Source: Agromyces ramosus (GTDB taxonomy: Bacteria > Actinomycetota > Actinomycetes > Actinomycetales > Microbacteriaceae). Taken from it: a stretch of 64,000 bases of DNA. Positions within the stretch are counted from its first letter, which is position 1. Each line of letters opens with the position of its first letter. The translations under genes and the position numbers were made by a program. Below the pieces are notes generated by a model, which worked only from the letters and a program-made list of their open reading frames with translations, was not told where the DNA came from and ran no database searches. Shown in pieces: positions 33,614 to 46,655 of this stretch. Location of the stretch: contig NZ_JAUSYY010000001.1 of assembly GCF_030817175.1 (NCBI RefSeq), forward strand, positions 124,001 through 188,000, read 5' to 3'.

Positions 33614-34915
33614 CTACCAGCCCCAGCCGGCAGCGGCGGTCTCTGCGTCGCTGTCGCCCTCGGGAGGCTTCGGGGCATCATCTGCGCGTTGGGCGCGACC
33701 ATCGTGGCTTCGGCGCACGAGGGTGGCCGGACGGATCGCCCCCTTGCCGAACTTGGCCGTGACCTCATCGATCGTGCGCTCGGCCTCGCGCCACTCCTCA
33801 TCGGGGTCCCAGAGCAGGGCCCCGGAGCCTGAGACACGGAGGTGCTCGGCGCGAACACCGATCAGTCGCACCCGCTCACCGTCGCCGATCAGCTCGCTGA
33901 GCGCCTCGGATGCCTCGTCGTAGATGCGCCGCGCGACATCGGTGGGCTCGCCCAGCGTGCGCGACCGAGTGACCGTGCGGAAGTCGCCGTACCGGAGCTT
34001 CAGCACGACCGTGCGGCCCACGAGTCCGGCCTTGCGCAGCCGCACGGCGACGTTGTCGGAGAGTCGAAGGAGTTCGCGTCGGATCTCTTGGGGATCGGTG
34101 AGGTCGTAGCCGAAGGTGTTCTCGTGCCCGATGCTCTTCTCGACACGGGTGGTGTGCACGTCGCGCGGGTCGATGCCGTTCGCGAGCCGCTCGAGCTTCG
34201 AGGCGAGCGCCGGACCGACCGCGCGTTCGAGTGCATCGTGCGGCATCGCGGCGACGTCGCCGATCGTGCGGAGACCGAGCCGGAGAAGGGACTCCTCGGT
34301 GACCCGCCCGACCCCCCACAAGGCGGAGACCGGCAACGGGTGCAGGAACGCAATGGTGTCGGCGGCGGGAACGACCAGCATGCCATCGGGCTTCGCTCGA
34401 CTGGAGGCGACCTTCGCAACGTACTTCGTGGCCGCGACGCCGATGGAGCAGGTGAGCCCCGTCTCGGCCTGCACGCGCCGGCGGATCGTCCAGGCGATCT
34501 CTGCCGGGCTGCCGTGCAGGCGTCTCGCACCCGACACATCGAGGAAGGCCTCGTCGATCGAGAGCGGTTCGACGAGCGGAGTGAGCTCTTCGAAGATCGT
34601 CATGACCTGCTTGGAGTACCTGGCGTACTGCGAGTAGTCGCCCCGGAGCACGACCGCGTTCGGACAGCGCTGCAACGCGGTGGACATGGGCATCGCGGAG
34701 TTCACGCCGAAGCGTCGGGCCTCGTAACTGGCCGCAGCGACCACGCCGCGCCCGGCAGTGCCCCCGACAAGCACCGGCTTGCCGCGCAGTTCTGGGCGCT
34801 TCAGCAACTCGACGGACACGAAGAACGCGTCCATGTCGACGTGCAGGATGGGAGTCGCCGAATCGTCGACCGGGCCGGTCGTGACGTGGCGCGACGAGCC
34901 GTCCTGCTTGCTCAT
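33614..34915 (-). CDS. dinB: DNA polymerase IV (Y-family)
   Basis: A 433-residue translesion polymerase. Catalytic carboxylates lie in HVDMDAFFVSVE and PLSIDEAFLDVSG. The steric-gate region and YSQYARYSKQVM fingers are present, followed by the thumb HhH and little-finger domain. The C-terminus is extended and carries no clear beta-clamp QL-x-LF motif that I can see. TAGGGT at 34922-34927 lies 6 nt before the ATG (leaderless). No LexA box was evident upstream, so SOS control is not supported. Confidence 0.95.
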   Translation of the reverse strand: MSKQDGSSRHVTTGPVDDSATPILHVDMDAFFVSVELLKRPELRGKPVLVGGTAGRGVVAAASYEARRFGVNSAMPMSTALQRCPNAVVLRGDYSQYARYSKQVMTIFEELTPLVEPLSIDEAFLDVSGARRLHGSPAEIAWTIRRRVQAETGLTCSIGVAATKYVAKVASSRAKPDGMLVVPAADTIAFLHPLPVSALWGVGRVTEESLLRLGLRTIGDVAAMPHDALERAVGPALASKLERLANGIDPRDVHTTRVEKSIGHENTFGYDLTDPQEIRRELLRLSDNVAVRLRKAGLVGRTVVLKLRYGDFRTVTRSRTLGEPTDVARRIYDEASEALSELIGDGERVRLIGVRAEHLRVSGSGALLWDPDEEWREAERTIDEVTAKFGKGAIRPATLVRRSHDGRAQRADDAPKPPEGDSDAETAAAGWGW

Positions 34916-34963
34916 GCTGTGACCCTAGCCGGTACCGCTGTCATCGAAGCAGGCGGGGTCGGC

Positions 34964-35590
34964 TCAGAATCCGAAGTCGCCACCACCGCCGAAGTCGCCA
35001 CCACCGAAGTCACCGCCACCGTCGTAGCCGCCCGCGTCGGCACCCGACGCATCGGCCGAGCCCGCGTCGCCCGTGGCATCCGTGCCGGCATCGCCGCCCT
35101 CGGCGCCCGCATCGGACGAGCCGACATCGGGCAGCAGCGCCTGCGCGAGCGCGGAGCCGACCACGACACCGGCGATCGTGCCGAGCATCGAGCCGGCGAA
35201 CATCGACCCCATCGACGGACCGCCCGCGTTGCCACGGCCGTTCGCGGCGTTCGCGCCGCCGAAGGCGCGCTCCATCGTGCCGGGCGACCGGATCTCGGCA
35301 CGCGTCGCTGCACGGGCGAGCGCGGCCGGCTCGTCGGACACGATGCGCTCACCGGGAGGCGCCTGCTCGGCGAGCGAACGGTAGACCTCGGCACGCTGCT
35401 CGGGAGTGAGCTTCGCGAACGCCTCGGCGTGCACAGCCTCGATCGACTCGGGAGGTGCGGTGCGCAGCAGGTACCGGTAGCGCTCGATCGCGAGCTCGTC
35501 GTCGCTCAGCGTTCGTGCAGGCGGAACCGGACGTGCCGGCTGCGCGTCGCGCTCGTCGGAACCACCGAACAGTCGGTCCAGGAAGCCCAT
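34964..35590 (-). CDS. Hypothetical protein with Gly/Phe/Asp-rich tail
   Basis: A 208-residue protein. An N-terminal MGFLDRLFGG amphipathic helix leads into an acidic helical domain with two similar segments, SDDELAIERYRYLLRTAPPE and LTPEQRAEVYRSLAEQAPPGE. A single hydrophobic Gly-zipper-like helix follows (about 128-150), then a low-complexity Ala/Gly/Asp tail ending in repeats of G-G-G-D-F. I know similar actinobacterial proteins only as uncharacterised. A -10 TAGATT lies near 35621. Confidence 0.72.
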   Translation of the reverse strand: MGFLDRLFGGSDERDAQPARPVPPARTLSDDELAIERYRYLLRTAPPESIEAVHAEAFAKLTPEQRAEVYRSLAEQAPPGERIVSDEPAALARAATRAEIRSPGTMERAFGGANAANGRGNAGGPSMGSMFAGSMLGTIAGVVVGSALAQALLPDVGSSDAGAEGGDAGTDATGDAGSADASGADAGGYDGGGDFGGGDFGGGGDFGF

Positions 35591-35633
35591 GATGTGCTCA
35601 TCTCTCGCTCAGCGGACGACCAATCTATGGCCG

Positions 35634-35652
35634 ACAGCATTGAGCATGCTGT
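35634..35652. terminator. Small hairpin after gatB
   Basis: ACAGCAT (35634-35640), loop TGAGC, ATGCTGT (35646-35652), 18 bp beyond the gatB stop; a weak terminator candidate without a T-tract. Confidence 0.35.
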
Positions 35653-35669
35653 GAATGGCGCGGATGCCG

Positions 35670-37192
<1,523 letters not shown>

Positions 37193-37193
<1 letters not shown>

Positions 37194-38728
37194 CAGAGTG
37201 CGCCTTCCTCGGTCGCGGTGAGCTCGTGGCGGGAGAGGTCGGGTGCCCGGTCGAGCAGCGGCCCACCCCACTGGGCGAGGAGCAGCTGCTCGAGGGCGCC
37301 GCCGACGTTGTAGAGACGCGCGTCGGCGCGAGCCGGGGCGAGGAACTGGATGCCGACCGGCAGCCCGTCTTCGGGCGCGAGGCCCGCCGGCACCGCGATG
37401 CCCGGAACCCCCGCGAGGTTCGCGGGAATCGTCGCGACGTCGTTGAGGTACATCGCGAGGGGGTCGTCGAGCTTCTCGCCGAGCTTGAACGCGGTGGTCG
37501 GCGCGGTCGGGGTGGCCAGCACGTCGACCTTCGTGAAGGCCGCGTCGAAGTCGCGCTGCACGAGCGTGCGCACCTTCTGGGCGCTGCCGTAGTAGGCGTC
37601 GTAGTAGCCCGCCGAGAGGGCATAGGTGCCGAGGATGATGCGGCGCTTCACCTCGGGGCCGAAGCCGGCCTCACGCGAGGCCGACATGACCTGCTCGACC
37701 GTGCCGCCGCCTTCGGGCGTGACCCGGAGGCCGAAGCGCACCGAGTCGAACTTCGCGAGGTTCGACGACGCCTCGGCGGGCAAGATCAAGTAATACGCCG
37801 CGATCGCGTACTCGAAGTTCGGCGCGCTCACCTCGACGATCTCGGCACCGTGCTGCTCGAGGAGCGCGAGCGCTTCGTGGAATCGCGAGCGCACGCCCGC
37901 CTGGAAGCCGTCGGAGTCGAGCTCCTTCACGACGCCGATGCGCAGGCCCGAGACATCCGCCCGCCTGACCGCCTCGGCCATCGACGGCCACGGCTCGGGG
38001 ATCGACGTGGAGTCGAGCGGGTCGTGCCCGGCGATCACGTCGTGCAAGAGGGCCGCGTCGAGAACGGTGCGCGTGACGGGGCCGATCTGGTCGAGGGAGG
38101 ACGCCAGCGCGATCGAGCCGTAGCGGCTCACCGCGCCGTACGTCGGCTTCACGCCGACGGTGCCGGTGACGTGCGCGGGCTGGCGGATCGAGCCGCCCGT
38201 GTCGCTGCCGAGCGCGAGCGGCGCCTCGAAGGCGGCGACGGATGCCGCGGAGCCGCCGCCCGAACCGCCGGGGATGCGCTCGAGGTCCCATGGGTTGTAG
38301 GTGGGGCCGTAGGCGGAGTGCTCGGTCGAGGAGCCCATCGCGAACTCGTCCATGTTCGTCTTGCCGAGCGGGATGAGCCCCGCCTCACGGATCTTGCGCA
38401 CCGGCGTCGCGTCGTACGGCGGGATCCAGCCCTCGAGGATGCGTGAGCCGGCCGTCGAGGGCATGCCCTTCGTGACGAGCACGTCTTTGATGGCGATCGG
38501 CACGCCGGCGAGCGGGCCGAGCTCGTCACCCGCCGCACGGCGGCGATCGATCTCGGCGGCAGACTCGATGGCACGCTCGCCTTCGACGTGGAGGAACGCG
38601 TGCACGGCGCCGTCGACCGCGGCGATGCGGTCGAGGTGTGCGCGGGTCGCCTCGACCGACGAAACGTCGCCGGCCGCGAGGCGCGCGCCGAGCTCGGAGG
38701 CGGTCAGCCGGATGAGGTGCTCGCTCAC
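37193..38728 (-). CDS. gatA: Asp/Glu-tRNA amidotransferase subunit A
   Basis: A 511-residue amidase-signature glutaminase that supplies ammonia to GatB. The Ser-cisSer-Lys triad is Lys81, Ser156 (GGSGGGS) and nucleophile Ser180 (GSDTGGS), with the same spacing as characterised GatA enzymes. It overlaps gatC by 4 bp (ATGA) and gatB by 1 bp. Confidence 0.97.
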
Positions 38729-39024
38729 TGCTCCTCCCCCAGGATCGCCGAGACCACGAACCGCGAGCCGTCGGACTCGGGAGCGCCCGCGAGGGCCTCT
38801 TCGGCCGTCAACGTGTTGCCCACGACGTCGTCGCGGAACACGTTCTGCATGGGGATGGGGTGGCTCGTCGGCGGGACGTCGGGAGTGGCCACCTGGTTGA
38901 CCTGCTCGACGGCCTGCATGATCTGGCCGAGCTCCTTGGTGAGGTGCTCGATCTCTTCCTCGGTGAGCGCGATGCGGGCGAGGTTCGCGAGATGCGCGAC
39001 CTGCTCCGCACTGATTTCAGACAT
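38725..39024 (-). CDS. gatC: Asp/Glu-tRNA amidotransferase subunit C
   Basis: A 99-residue belt subunit that stabilises Gat[16 protein letters not shown] near the N-terminus and the MQNVFRDD segment are the family marks. First gene of the operon, with GGAG 5 nt before the ATG and a -10 TAGAAT at about 39059-39064 giving a leader of some 30 nt. Confidence 0.95.
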   Translation of the reverse strand: MSEISAEQVAHLANLARIALTEEEIEHLTKELGQIMQAVEQVNQVATPDVPPTSHPIPMQNVFRDDVVGNTLTAEEALAGAPESDGSRFVVSAILGEEQ

Positions 39025-39060
39025 GCTGCTCCGTCGTCTCGGGGTGGGGATGCACCGATT

Positions 39061-40824
39061 CTATCGGGGAGCGCCGAAGAGCCCGATGCCGTGGCGGTGC
39101 AGCAGTTCGTAGGCGTCGGCGTACGTCTCGGGCTCGGGCTCGCCGGCGGTGCCGTACTTCGCGAGCAGCAGCCCGAGGAGTCCGCGCGCGGGTGGGCTCA
39201 GCGGCTTGTCCTTGTGCGCATGCCCCGGATGCGGCGCCTCGCTCTGCGGGTTCGGCGGGAGGTACTGCGGCACGGTCGAGGGCCACGTGATCGGATGCCG
39301 CGGTGCGTCCAGGTTGACGGCATTGAACATCTCGTTCGCCCCGGCGTCGCGCCGCGTGAGCGGCTTGAGCCCGTGCAGCCGCGTGAGAGTCGCGATGACC
39401 GAGCCGTGGTGCATGGTGTCGTTGATGACGGTGCCGGCGCGGGTGTAGGCCGAGACGGCGATGGCCGGCACGCGGCATCCCAACCGGTCGAACGTGAACC
39501 CCATCTCGCCCGGCTGCGCGTCCACGCGGGGCGGCGTCGCCGAGGGCGGCGCGACGTGATCGAAGGTGCCGCCGTGCTCGTCGAAGGTGATGAGGAGCAT
39601 CGTGTTGAGGGCGTTGGAACCGCCGTCGGTGGCGCTCGCCTTGATGGCCGAGTAGATCTCGTGGATCAGCGCCTCGCCGGCGCGCACGTCGGAAACCGCG
39701 CTGTCGATGACCACGGCTCCGTCGACGGTCGACTCCCGGAGCCTGCCCACGGGCGGGTGGAAGTCGTTGTGGTTGTACGTCATGCGCGGTTCGATGAAGG
39801 AGTACGCGGGAAGCTTGCCGGTACGCACGTCGTCGTGGAATCGATCCATTGTCGCGAAGTGATCGGTGCGCCAGTACTGCTCGAGCACCGGCGCGTGCAG
39901 CACGCCCGTGAAGGAGACGAGCTGCAGCTCGTCGAAGTAGATGCGCCAGTCGAGCCCGGCCTCTTCGAGCCGGTTGAAGATCGTCGGCGACGGATCGGCG
40001 TCGAGCCACTTGCGGTAGCCGCCGCCGTGCTTGTTGGTCACGAATCCGTGCGAGGTCGAGGCGTGGAAGAACGAGCGGTTGCAGAAGGTCTGCGACGGCA
40101 CCGCGCAATGCCACGCGTCGTAGACCGCGAAGTTCCTCGCGAGCGTCGACAGCACCGGCAGCATCTCGGGCGAGAACGAGCCCATGATCTGGCGGGCCTC
40201 GGCGGTCGTGGGCGCCGTGCCCTTGTTCAGTCGCCGGTAGTTGACCACGTAGTCGGTGAGGAAGCCCTGCATCGTGGGCGAGTCGCCGAGCGCTGGAGCG
40301 TTGTACGGGGCCTCCATGGCCTCGACGAACAGGTCGGCGTTGCCGGGCGGCCGGATGGTGCCGAACAGCTGGGTGTTGACGTGCGGGTACTCTTCGCCGG
40401 GGTCGGGATTCGGCCGGCCCATGATCTCGTCGGTGGCGCCGTCGTAGACATGCGCCTCGACGACCGTGCCATCGGGCGCGGCATTCGAGTACGGCCCGAA
40501 CGCCAGCCCGTCGAAGCTCTGGTCGTCGGGCAGGTTCTTGTCGGTGTACAGCCAGCCGAGCAGGTTGTCGAACGAGCGGTTCTCGCCCATGACGACGACG
40601 AGATGGTCGAATCCGGCCTTCTCGCGCGGAGTGAGGGCGGCGAAGTCTTCAGTTCCCTCGGCGAATCCGATCGAGTGCCCGATCGCGCCGCCCGCCGCAG
40701 CACCGGCGCCGCCGGCCACGACCGCACCGGCCGCCGCCGCGCCACCGAGCTTCAGGAAGTCGCGGCGCGTCGACCCCCCTGCGCCGCCGTCGGATGTGCC
40801 AGACCTCTCGCTCGCTTCCGCCAT
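39061..40824 (-). CDS. Tat-secreted phosphoesterase (phospholipase C/acid phosphatase family)
   Basis: A 587-residue secreted enzyme with twin-arginine signal STRRDFLKLGG near residue 20. The phosphoesterase domain has the catalytic nucleophile region VVVMGENRSFDNLLGW and metal ligands in DEHGGTFDHVAPP. The family contains phospholipases C and phosphatases acting on phosphate esters outside the cell, serving phosphate acquisition. The C-terminal GlyPro-rich stretch ends in a short helix. ATG 40824 follows GGGGGAG closely; a GTG at 40839 is an equally possible start. Confidence 0.88.
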   Translation of the reverse strand: MAEASERSGTSDGGAGGSTRRDFLKLGGAAAAGAVVAGGAGAAAGGAIGHSIGFAEGTEDFAALTPREKAGFDHLVVVMGENRSFDNLLGWLYTDKNLPDDQSFDGLAFGPYSNAAPDGTVVEAHVYDGATDEIMGRPNPDPGEEYPHVNTQLFGTIRPPGNADLFVEAMEAPYNAPALGDSPTMQGFLTDYVVNYRRLNKGTAPTTAEARQIMGSFSPEMLPVLSTLARNFAVYDAWHCAVPSQTFCNRSFFHASTSHGFVTNKHGGGYRKWLDADPSPTIFNRLEEAGLDWRIYFDELQLVSFTGVLHAPVLEQYWRTDHFATMDRFHDDVRTGKLPAYSFIEPRMTYNHNDFHPPVGRLRESTVDGAVVIDSAVSDVRAGEALIHEIYSAIKASATDGGSNALNTMLLITFDEHGGTFDHVAPPSATPPRVDAQPGEMGFTFDRLGCRVPAIAVSAYTRAGTVINDTMHHGSVIATLTRLHGLKPLTRRDAGANEMFNAVNLDAPRHPITWPSTVPQYLPPNPQSEAPHPGHAHKDKPLSPPARGLLGLLLAKYGTAGEPEPETYADAYELLHRHGIGLFGAPR

Positions 40825-40837
40825 GTCTCCCCCATTC

Positions 40838-40853
40838 ACCGGCCCCCGCCGGT
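40838..40853. terminator. Hairpin between ligA and the phosphoesterase gene
   Basis: ACCGGC, loop CCCC, GCCGGT, 24 bp after the ligA stop. It overlaps the translation start region of the phosphoesterase gene, so it might also influence that gene. Confidence 0.4.
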
Positions 40854-40876
40854 CTGATCATCGTGTGGCCGTGCGC

Positions 40877-43177
<2,301 letters not shown>

Positions 43178-43268
43178 CTAGGGACGACCGCCGACGCGGT
43201 CCCGCTCTGATCGCACGCGTCGCGGGCAAACCTGCTGCCCGCGACTGCCCGCCGACGCTGCGGCGTGT

Positions 43269-43306
43269 CGAAGACCCGCGACGGCTTCAGCCGTCGAGGG
43301 TCTTCG
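43269..43306 (-). terminator. Hairpin terminator after the 43324-44076 gene
   Basis: CGAAGACCC...GACGGC, loop TTCA, GCCGTC...GGGTCTTCG: 15 paired bases interrupted by a 2x2 internal loop. It starts 17 bp beyond the membrane protein stop and lies upstream of ligA. Confidence 0.75.
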
Positions 43307-43323
43307 CGTGGTGGCGGTCGCTG

Positions 43324-44076
43324 TCAGGCAGCCACTCCGGCGAGGTCGACCCGGCGGTGGTACCGGGTGCCGGCCATCCCGCCGAGGATGGCGCCGCCGA
43401 GGCTCGCGAGGGCGACGATCACCGCGGTGATGATGCCCGCCGTCGTCAGCTCGCCCTCGCTCAGGGGAATGCGCGGGAAGGCGTTGAGATCGACCAGGAT
43501 GTCGAACTGGTCGCCCAAGGCGAGGCTCACGAGCGCGACGACGATCGCGATGACGATCGCCCACACCCAGACCGCGATGCCCTGGAGCATCCCGTTGAAG
43601 CGGGCCATGCGGCCGGCCACGTACCCGCCGCACCAGTACGCGACGAAGAGGATGACGAGCAGGGCGATGCCGCCGACCCATCCGACCGTCTCGGGGTTCT
43701 GAGCGGCCTCCTCGGCGGCGGCCTCCGGGTCCTCGATGACGCCGAGCCCGATTGCAGCGCCGGTCGCGGCGAGGAGCGCGGTCAGCAGCACTCCCATGCC
43801 GGTCGCGGTCAGCCACCCGAAGAACGCAGAGCCGATCTTGACACCGCCGAACTGCTCGCGCTGCCGCTCGACCACGCCATCCCTGACGTCGCCACGCTCG
43901 GCGGCCACGACACGTTCCGCGGGAACGGCCCGGTCGTCCGCGGGCACGACCCGCCGGTCGTCTGCGGGCACGACCCGCGGGTCACGGGCGGCGACCGGTT
44001 CGGCCGGCCGGTCCGTGTAGGCATCTGCCGGCGGCCGATCGTCGTATCGGTCGGCCGGGTCTCTTGGAGTTGTCAC
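43324..44076 (-). CDS. Hypothetical four-helix membrane protein
   Basis: A 250-residue protein. A disordered N-terminus rich in Asp, Arg and Pro contains a tandem repeat ([20 protein letters not shown], about 33-52). Four membrane helices follow at about 86-108, 130-155, 163-185 and 215-238. The two Gly-rich C-terminal helices ([18 protein letters not shown]) recall small glycine-zipper membrane proteins. Function unknown. GAGGAGG lies 7 nt before GTG 44076. Confidence 0.75.
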   Translation of the reverse strand: MTTPRDPADRYDDRPPADAYTDRPAEPVAARDPRVVPADDRRVVPADDRAVPAERVVAAERGDVRDGVVERQREQFGGVKIGSAFFGWLTATGMGVLLTALLAATGAAIGLGVIEDPEAAAEEAAQNPETVGWVGGIALLVILFVAYWCGGYVAGRMARFNGMLQGIAVWVWAIVIAIVVALVSLALGDQFDILVDLNAFPRIPLSEGELTTAGIITAVIVALASLGGAILGGMAGTRYHRRVDLAGVAA

Positions 44077-44203
44077 GGTGATTCCTCCTCGTCAGGCACT
44101 GCTTCGGCGCGCTTCGCGGCGCGTGCACGAAATCTACGCGCGCGTGCGCCGAGCCCGCAGGGGCTTGACAGGCGGCGACGGGCGCCCTCGACGGGGGGTG
44201 CGG

Positions 44204-45311
44204 TCAGGCGTCGACCGGCACGGCGCTCACCGTGCGGTCGATGGTGCACTGGCCGAGCACGCGGGTGCCGACGTAGACGACGGCCGTCTGGCCAGGAGCG
44301 ACTCCGTCGAGCGGATGCTCCGGGGTGACCACGAGCTCGCCGCCGGCGACGACCGCCACGGCCGGCACGGGGTCGGCGTGTGCGCGGATCTGCACCTCGC
44401 ACGCGAACGGCGTCGTGGGGTCGGCGGGAGGCTGCCCTGCCCACGTGTAGCGCGACCCGGCGATCTCGCCGATGGCGAGCGCCTCCTTCGGTCCGACGAC
44501 GACGGGTGTTCTCCTTCGGCCGCACCTCGAGCACGAAGCGGGGTCGCCCGTCGGGCGCCGGGGTACCGAGGTGGAGGCCGCGGCGCTGGCCGACGGTGTA
44601 GGCGTGCGCACCCTCGTGGGCGCCGACGACCGCACCGGAGCGGTCGACGATGTCACCCGTCTCGACGCCGACGCGCTCGGCGAGCCAGCCCTTCGTGTCG
44701 CCGTCGGGGATGAAGCAGATGTCGTGCGAATCGGGCTTCTGCGCGACCGAGAGGCCGCGCCGGGCGGCCTCTTCACGCACGAGCTGCTTCGACGGGGTGT
44801 CGCCGAGCGGGAAGTACGCGTGCTCGAGCTGCGCAGCGGTGAGCACGCCGAGCACGTAGCTCTGGTCTTTCGCCCAGGCGCTCGCGCGGTGGAGCTCGCG
44901 GTTGCCCGCGGCATCCGTCACGATCGAGGCGTAGTGGCCGGTCGCGACCGCGTCGAAGCCGAGCGCGAGCGCCTTCTCGAGGAGTGCGGCGAACTTGATG
45001 CGCTCGTTGCAGCGCATGCAGGGGTTCGGCGTGCGGCCGGCCGAGTACTCGGCGATGAAGTCGTCGACGATGTCGGCCTTGAAGCGCTCGGAGAAGTCCC
45101 ACACGTAGTACGGGATGCCGAGCACGTTGGCCGCGCGCTGCGCGTCCATCGAGTCCTCGATGGTGCAGCAGCCGCGGCTGCCGGTGCGGAGGGTGCCGGG
45201 CATGCGGCTGAGCGCGAGGTGCACGCCGACGACCTCGTGGCCCGCGTCGATGGCGCGCGCGGCCGCGACGGCGCTGTCGACGCCGCCGCTCATCGCTGCG
45301 AGAACCTTCAC
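44204..45311 (-). pseudogene. mnmA: tRNA 2-thiouridylase MnmA, interrupted by a +1 frameshift
   Basis: MnmA forms 2-thiouridine at the wobble base of Lys, Glu and Gln tRNAs using sulfur from a cysteine desulfurase. The PP-loop SGGVDSA (8-14), catalytic Cys in [12 protein letters not shown] and second Cys in [12 protein letters not shown] are intact. After V-R-P-K-E-N-T (about residue 267) an extra base in GGG 44504-44506 (plus strand) breaks the frame. Removing it continues V-V-V-G-P-K-E-A-L to a stop at 44204, 368 residues. Either a real mutation removing the C-terminal beta-barrel or a sequencing error. TACACT at 45318-45323 is 6 nt from GTG 45311, so the mRNA is leaderless. Confidence 0.85.
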
Positions 45312-45358
45312 CCCTCCAGTGTAGGCAGGGCTGCCTGAACGGATGCCGCGCGCGGGCG

Positions 45359-46576
45359 TCAGCGGTCGAACGAGGTGGCCCGCGCCGCGAGTCCCGCCTT
45401 CGAGGCCTGCGCGTAGGCGGCCGGCAGCGCGGCGAGGAACGCATCGACGTCGGCGTCGGTCGAGGAGTGGCCGATCGTGATGCGGAGCGCTCCGCGGGCA
45501 TCGGCCTCGCTGCGGCCCATCGCCATGAGCACGTGCGAGGGCTCGGGCACGCCCGCCTGGCACGCCGATCCTGTCGACACCGAGACCCCGGCCGCGTCGA
45601 GCAGGAAGAGGAGCGAGTCGCCCTCGCACCCGGCGAACGAGAAGTGCGCGTTGCCGGGCAGCCGGCCGGACGGGTCGGGGTCGCCCGAGAGCCGGGCCTC
45701 GGGCACGGCGGTGAGCGCGCGCGCGATGAGGCGGTCGCGCAGCTCCGACATGCGCTCGGCGTCGGCTTCGAGCCGCGAATCGATGGCGGATGCCGCGGCC
45801 GCGAACGATGCCGCAGCGGCCACGTCTTGAGTTCCGGAGCGGACCTTGCGCTGCTGCCCGCCGCCGTGGATGAGCGGTTCGACGGCAGCCGAGCGATCGA
45901 GCACGAGCGCACCGATGCCGGCGGGGCCGCCGATCTTGTGGGCGGAGACGCTGAGGGCGACGGGACCGGCGCCCCGCGGGGCATCCGTCGCCGTTCGCAA
46001 CCCGTGGAAGTCGATGGGCAGCTGGCCGTAGGCCGCGATCGCATCGAGGTGCAGGGGCACGCCCGCCCTGGCGGTGAGCCGCGCGACCTCCTCGACGGGC
46101 TGCACCGTGCCGACCTCGTTGTTGGCCCAGAGCATCGTGACGAGGGCGACGGATGCCGCGTCGGCCAGCGCCGCCTCGAGCGCGTCGAGCCGCACACGGC
46201 CGAGCTCGTCGACGGGGAGCTCCTCGACGAGCGCGCCCTCGTGGTGCGACAGCCACTCGACCGTGTCGATGGTGGCGTGATGCTCGCCCGCGGGCACGAG
46301 CAGGCGTGGGCGCGGGGCATCCGACTGCCGCTGCCACCAGATGCCCTTGACGGCGAGGTTCACGGCCTCGGTGCCGCTGCCCGTGAAGACGATCTCGATG
46401 CCGTCGGCACCGAGGGTCGCGGCGATGACCTCGCGGGACTCCTCGAGGAGCCGCTTGGCCCGTTGGCCCGCGCTGTGGATCGAGGCGGGGTTTCCGACCA
46501 CGGCGAGCGCGGCGGTGAGCGCGTCGATCGCCTCGGGCCGCATCGGGGTCGTCGCGGCGTGGTCGAGGTAGACCAT
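45359..46576 (-). CDS. Cysteine desulfurase (NifS/IscS family)
   Basis: A 405-residue PLP enzyme that takes sulfur from cysteine for tRNA thiolation and Fe-S clusters. YLDHAATTP starts the protein; PLP Lys214 is in [10 protein letters not shown] and the sulfur-carrying Cys339 in STGSACQAG. At the position of the PLP-contacting Gln of IscS (DATQS) it has Ala181 (DAIAAYGQ). It lies 47 bp upstream of mnmA and is its likely sulfur donor. ATG 46576 has GGGGAG 5 nt upstream; divergent from glgX. Confidence 0.94.
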   Translation of the reverse strand: MVYLDHAATTPMRPEAIDALTAALAVVGNPASIHSAGQRAKRLLEESREVIAATLGADGIEIVFTGSGTEAVNLAVKGIWWQRQSDAPRPRLLVPAGEHHATIDTVEWLSHHEGALVEELPVDELGRVRLDALEAALADAASVALVTMLWANNEVGTVQPVEEVARLTARAGVPLHLDAIAAYGQLPIDFHGLRTATDAPRGAGPVALSVSAHKIGGPAGIGALVLDRSAAVEPLIHGGGQQRKVRSGTQDVAAAASFAAAASAIDSRLEADAERMSELRDRLIARALTAVPEARLSGDPDPSGRLPGNAHFSFAGCEGDSLLFLLDAAGVSVSTGSACQAGVPEPSHVLMAMGRSEADARGALRITIGHSSTDADVDAFLAALPAAYAQASKAGLAARATSFDR

Positions 46577-46642
46577 GTGCACTCCCCTCGCTCTGCTCCG
46601 ACGCGCGTGTCCGCGCTCTCAGGCGGTGTCGCCTCCACGAAC

Positions 46643-46649
46643 TACTGTA
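46643..46649. promoter_or_regulatory. Overlapping divergent -10 elements of glgX and the cysteine desulfurase gene
   Basis: Within the imperfect palindrome CTACTGTAG, TACTGT (46643-46648) lies 7 nt before glgX ATG, and TACAGT on the minus strand (46649-46644) is placed to serve the desulfurase gene. The two promoters would exclude each other physically. Confidence 0.45.
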
Positions 46650-46655
46650 GATCGC

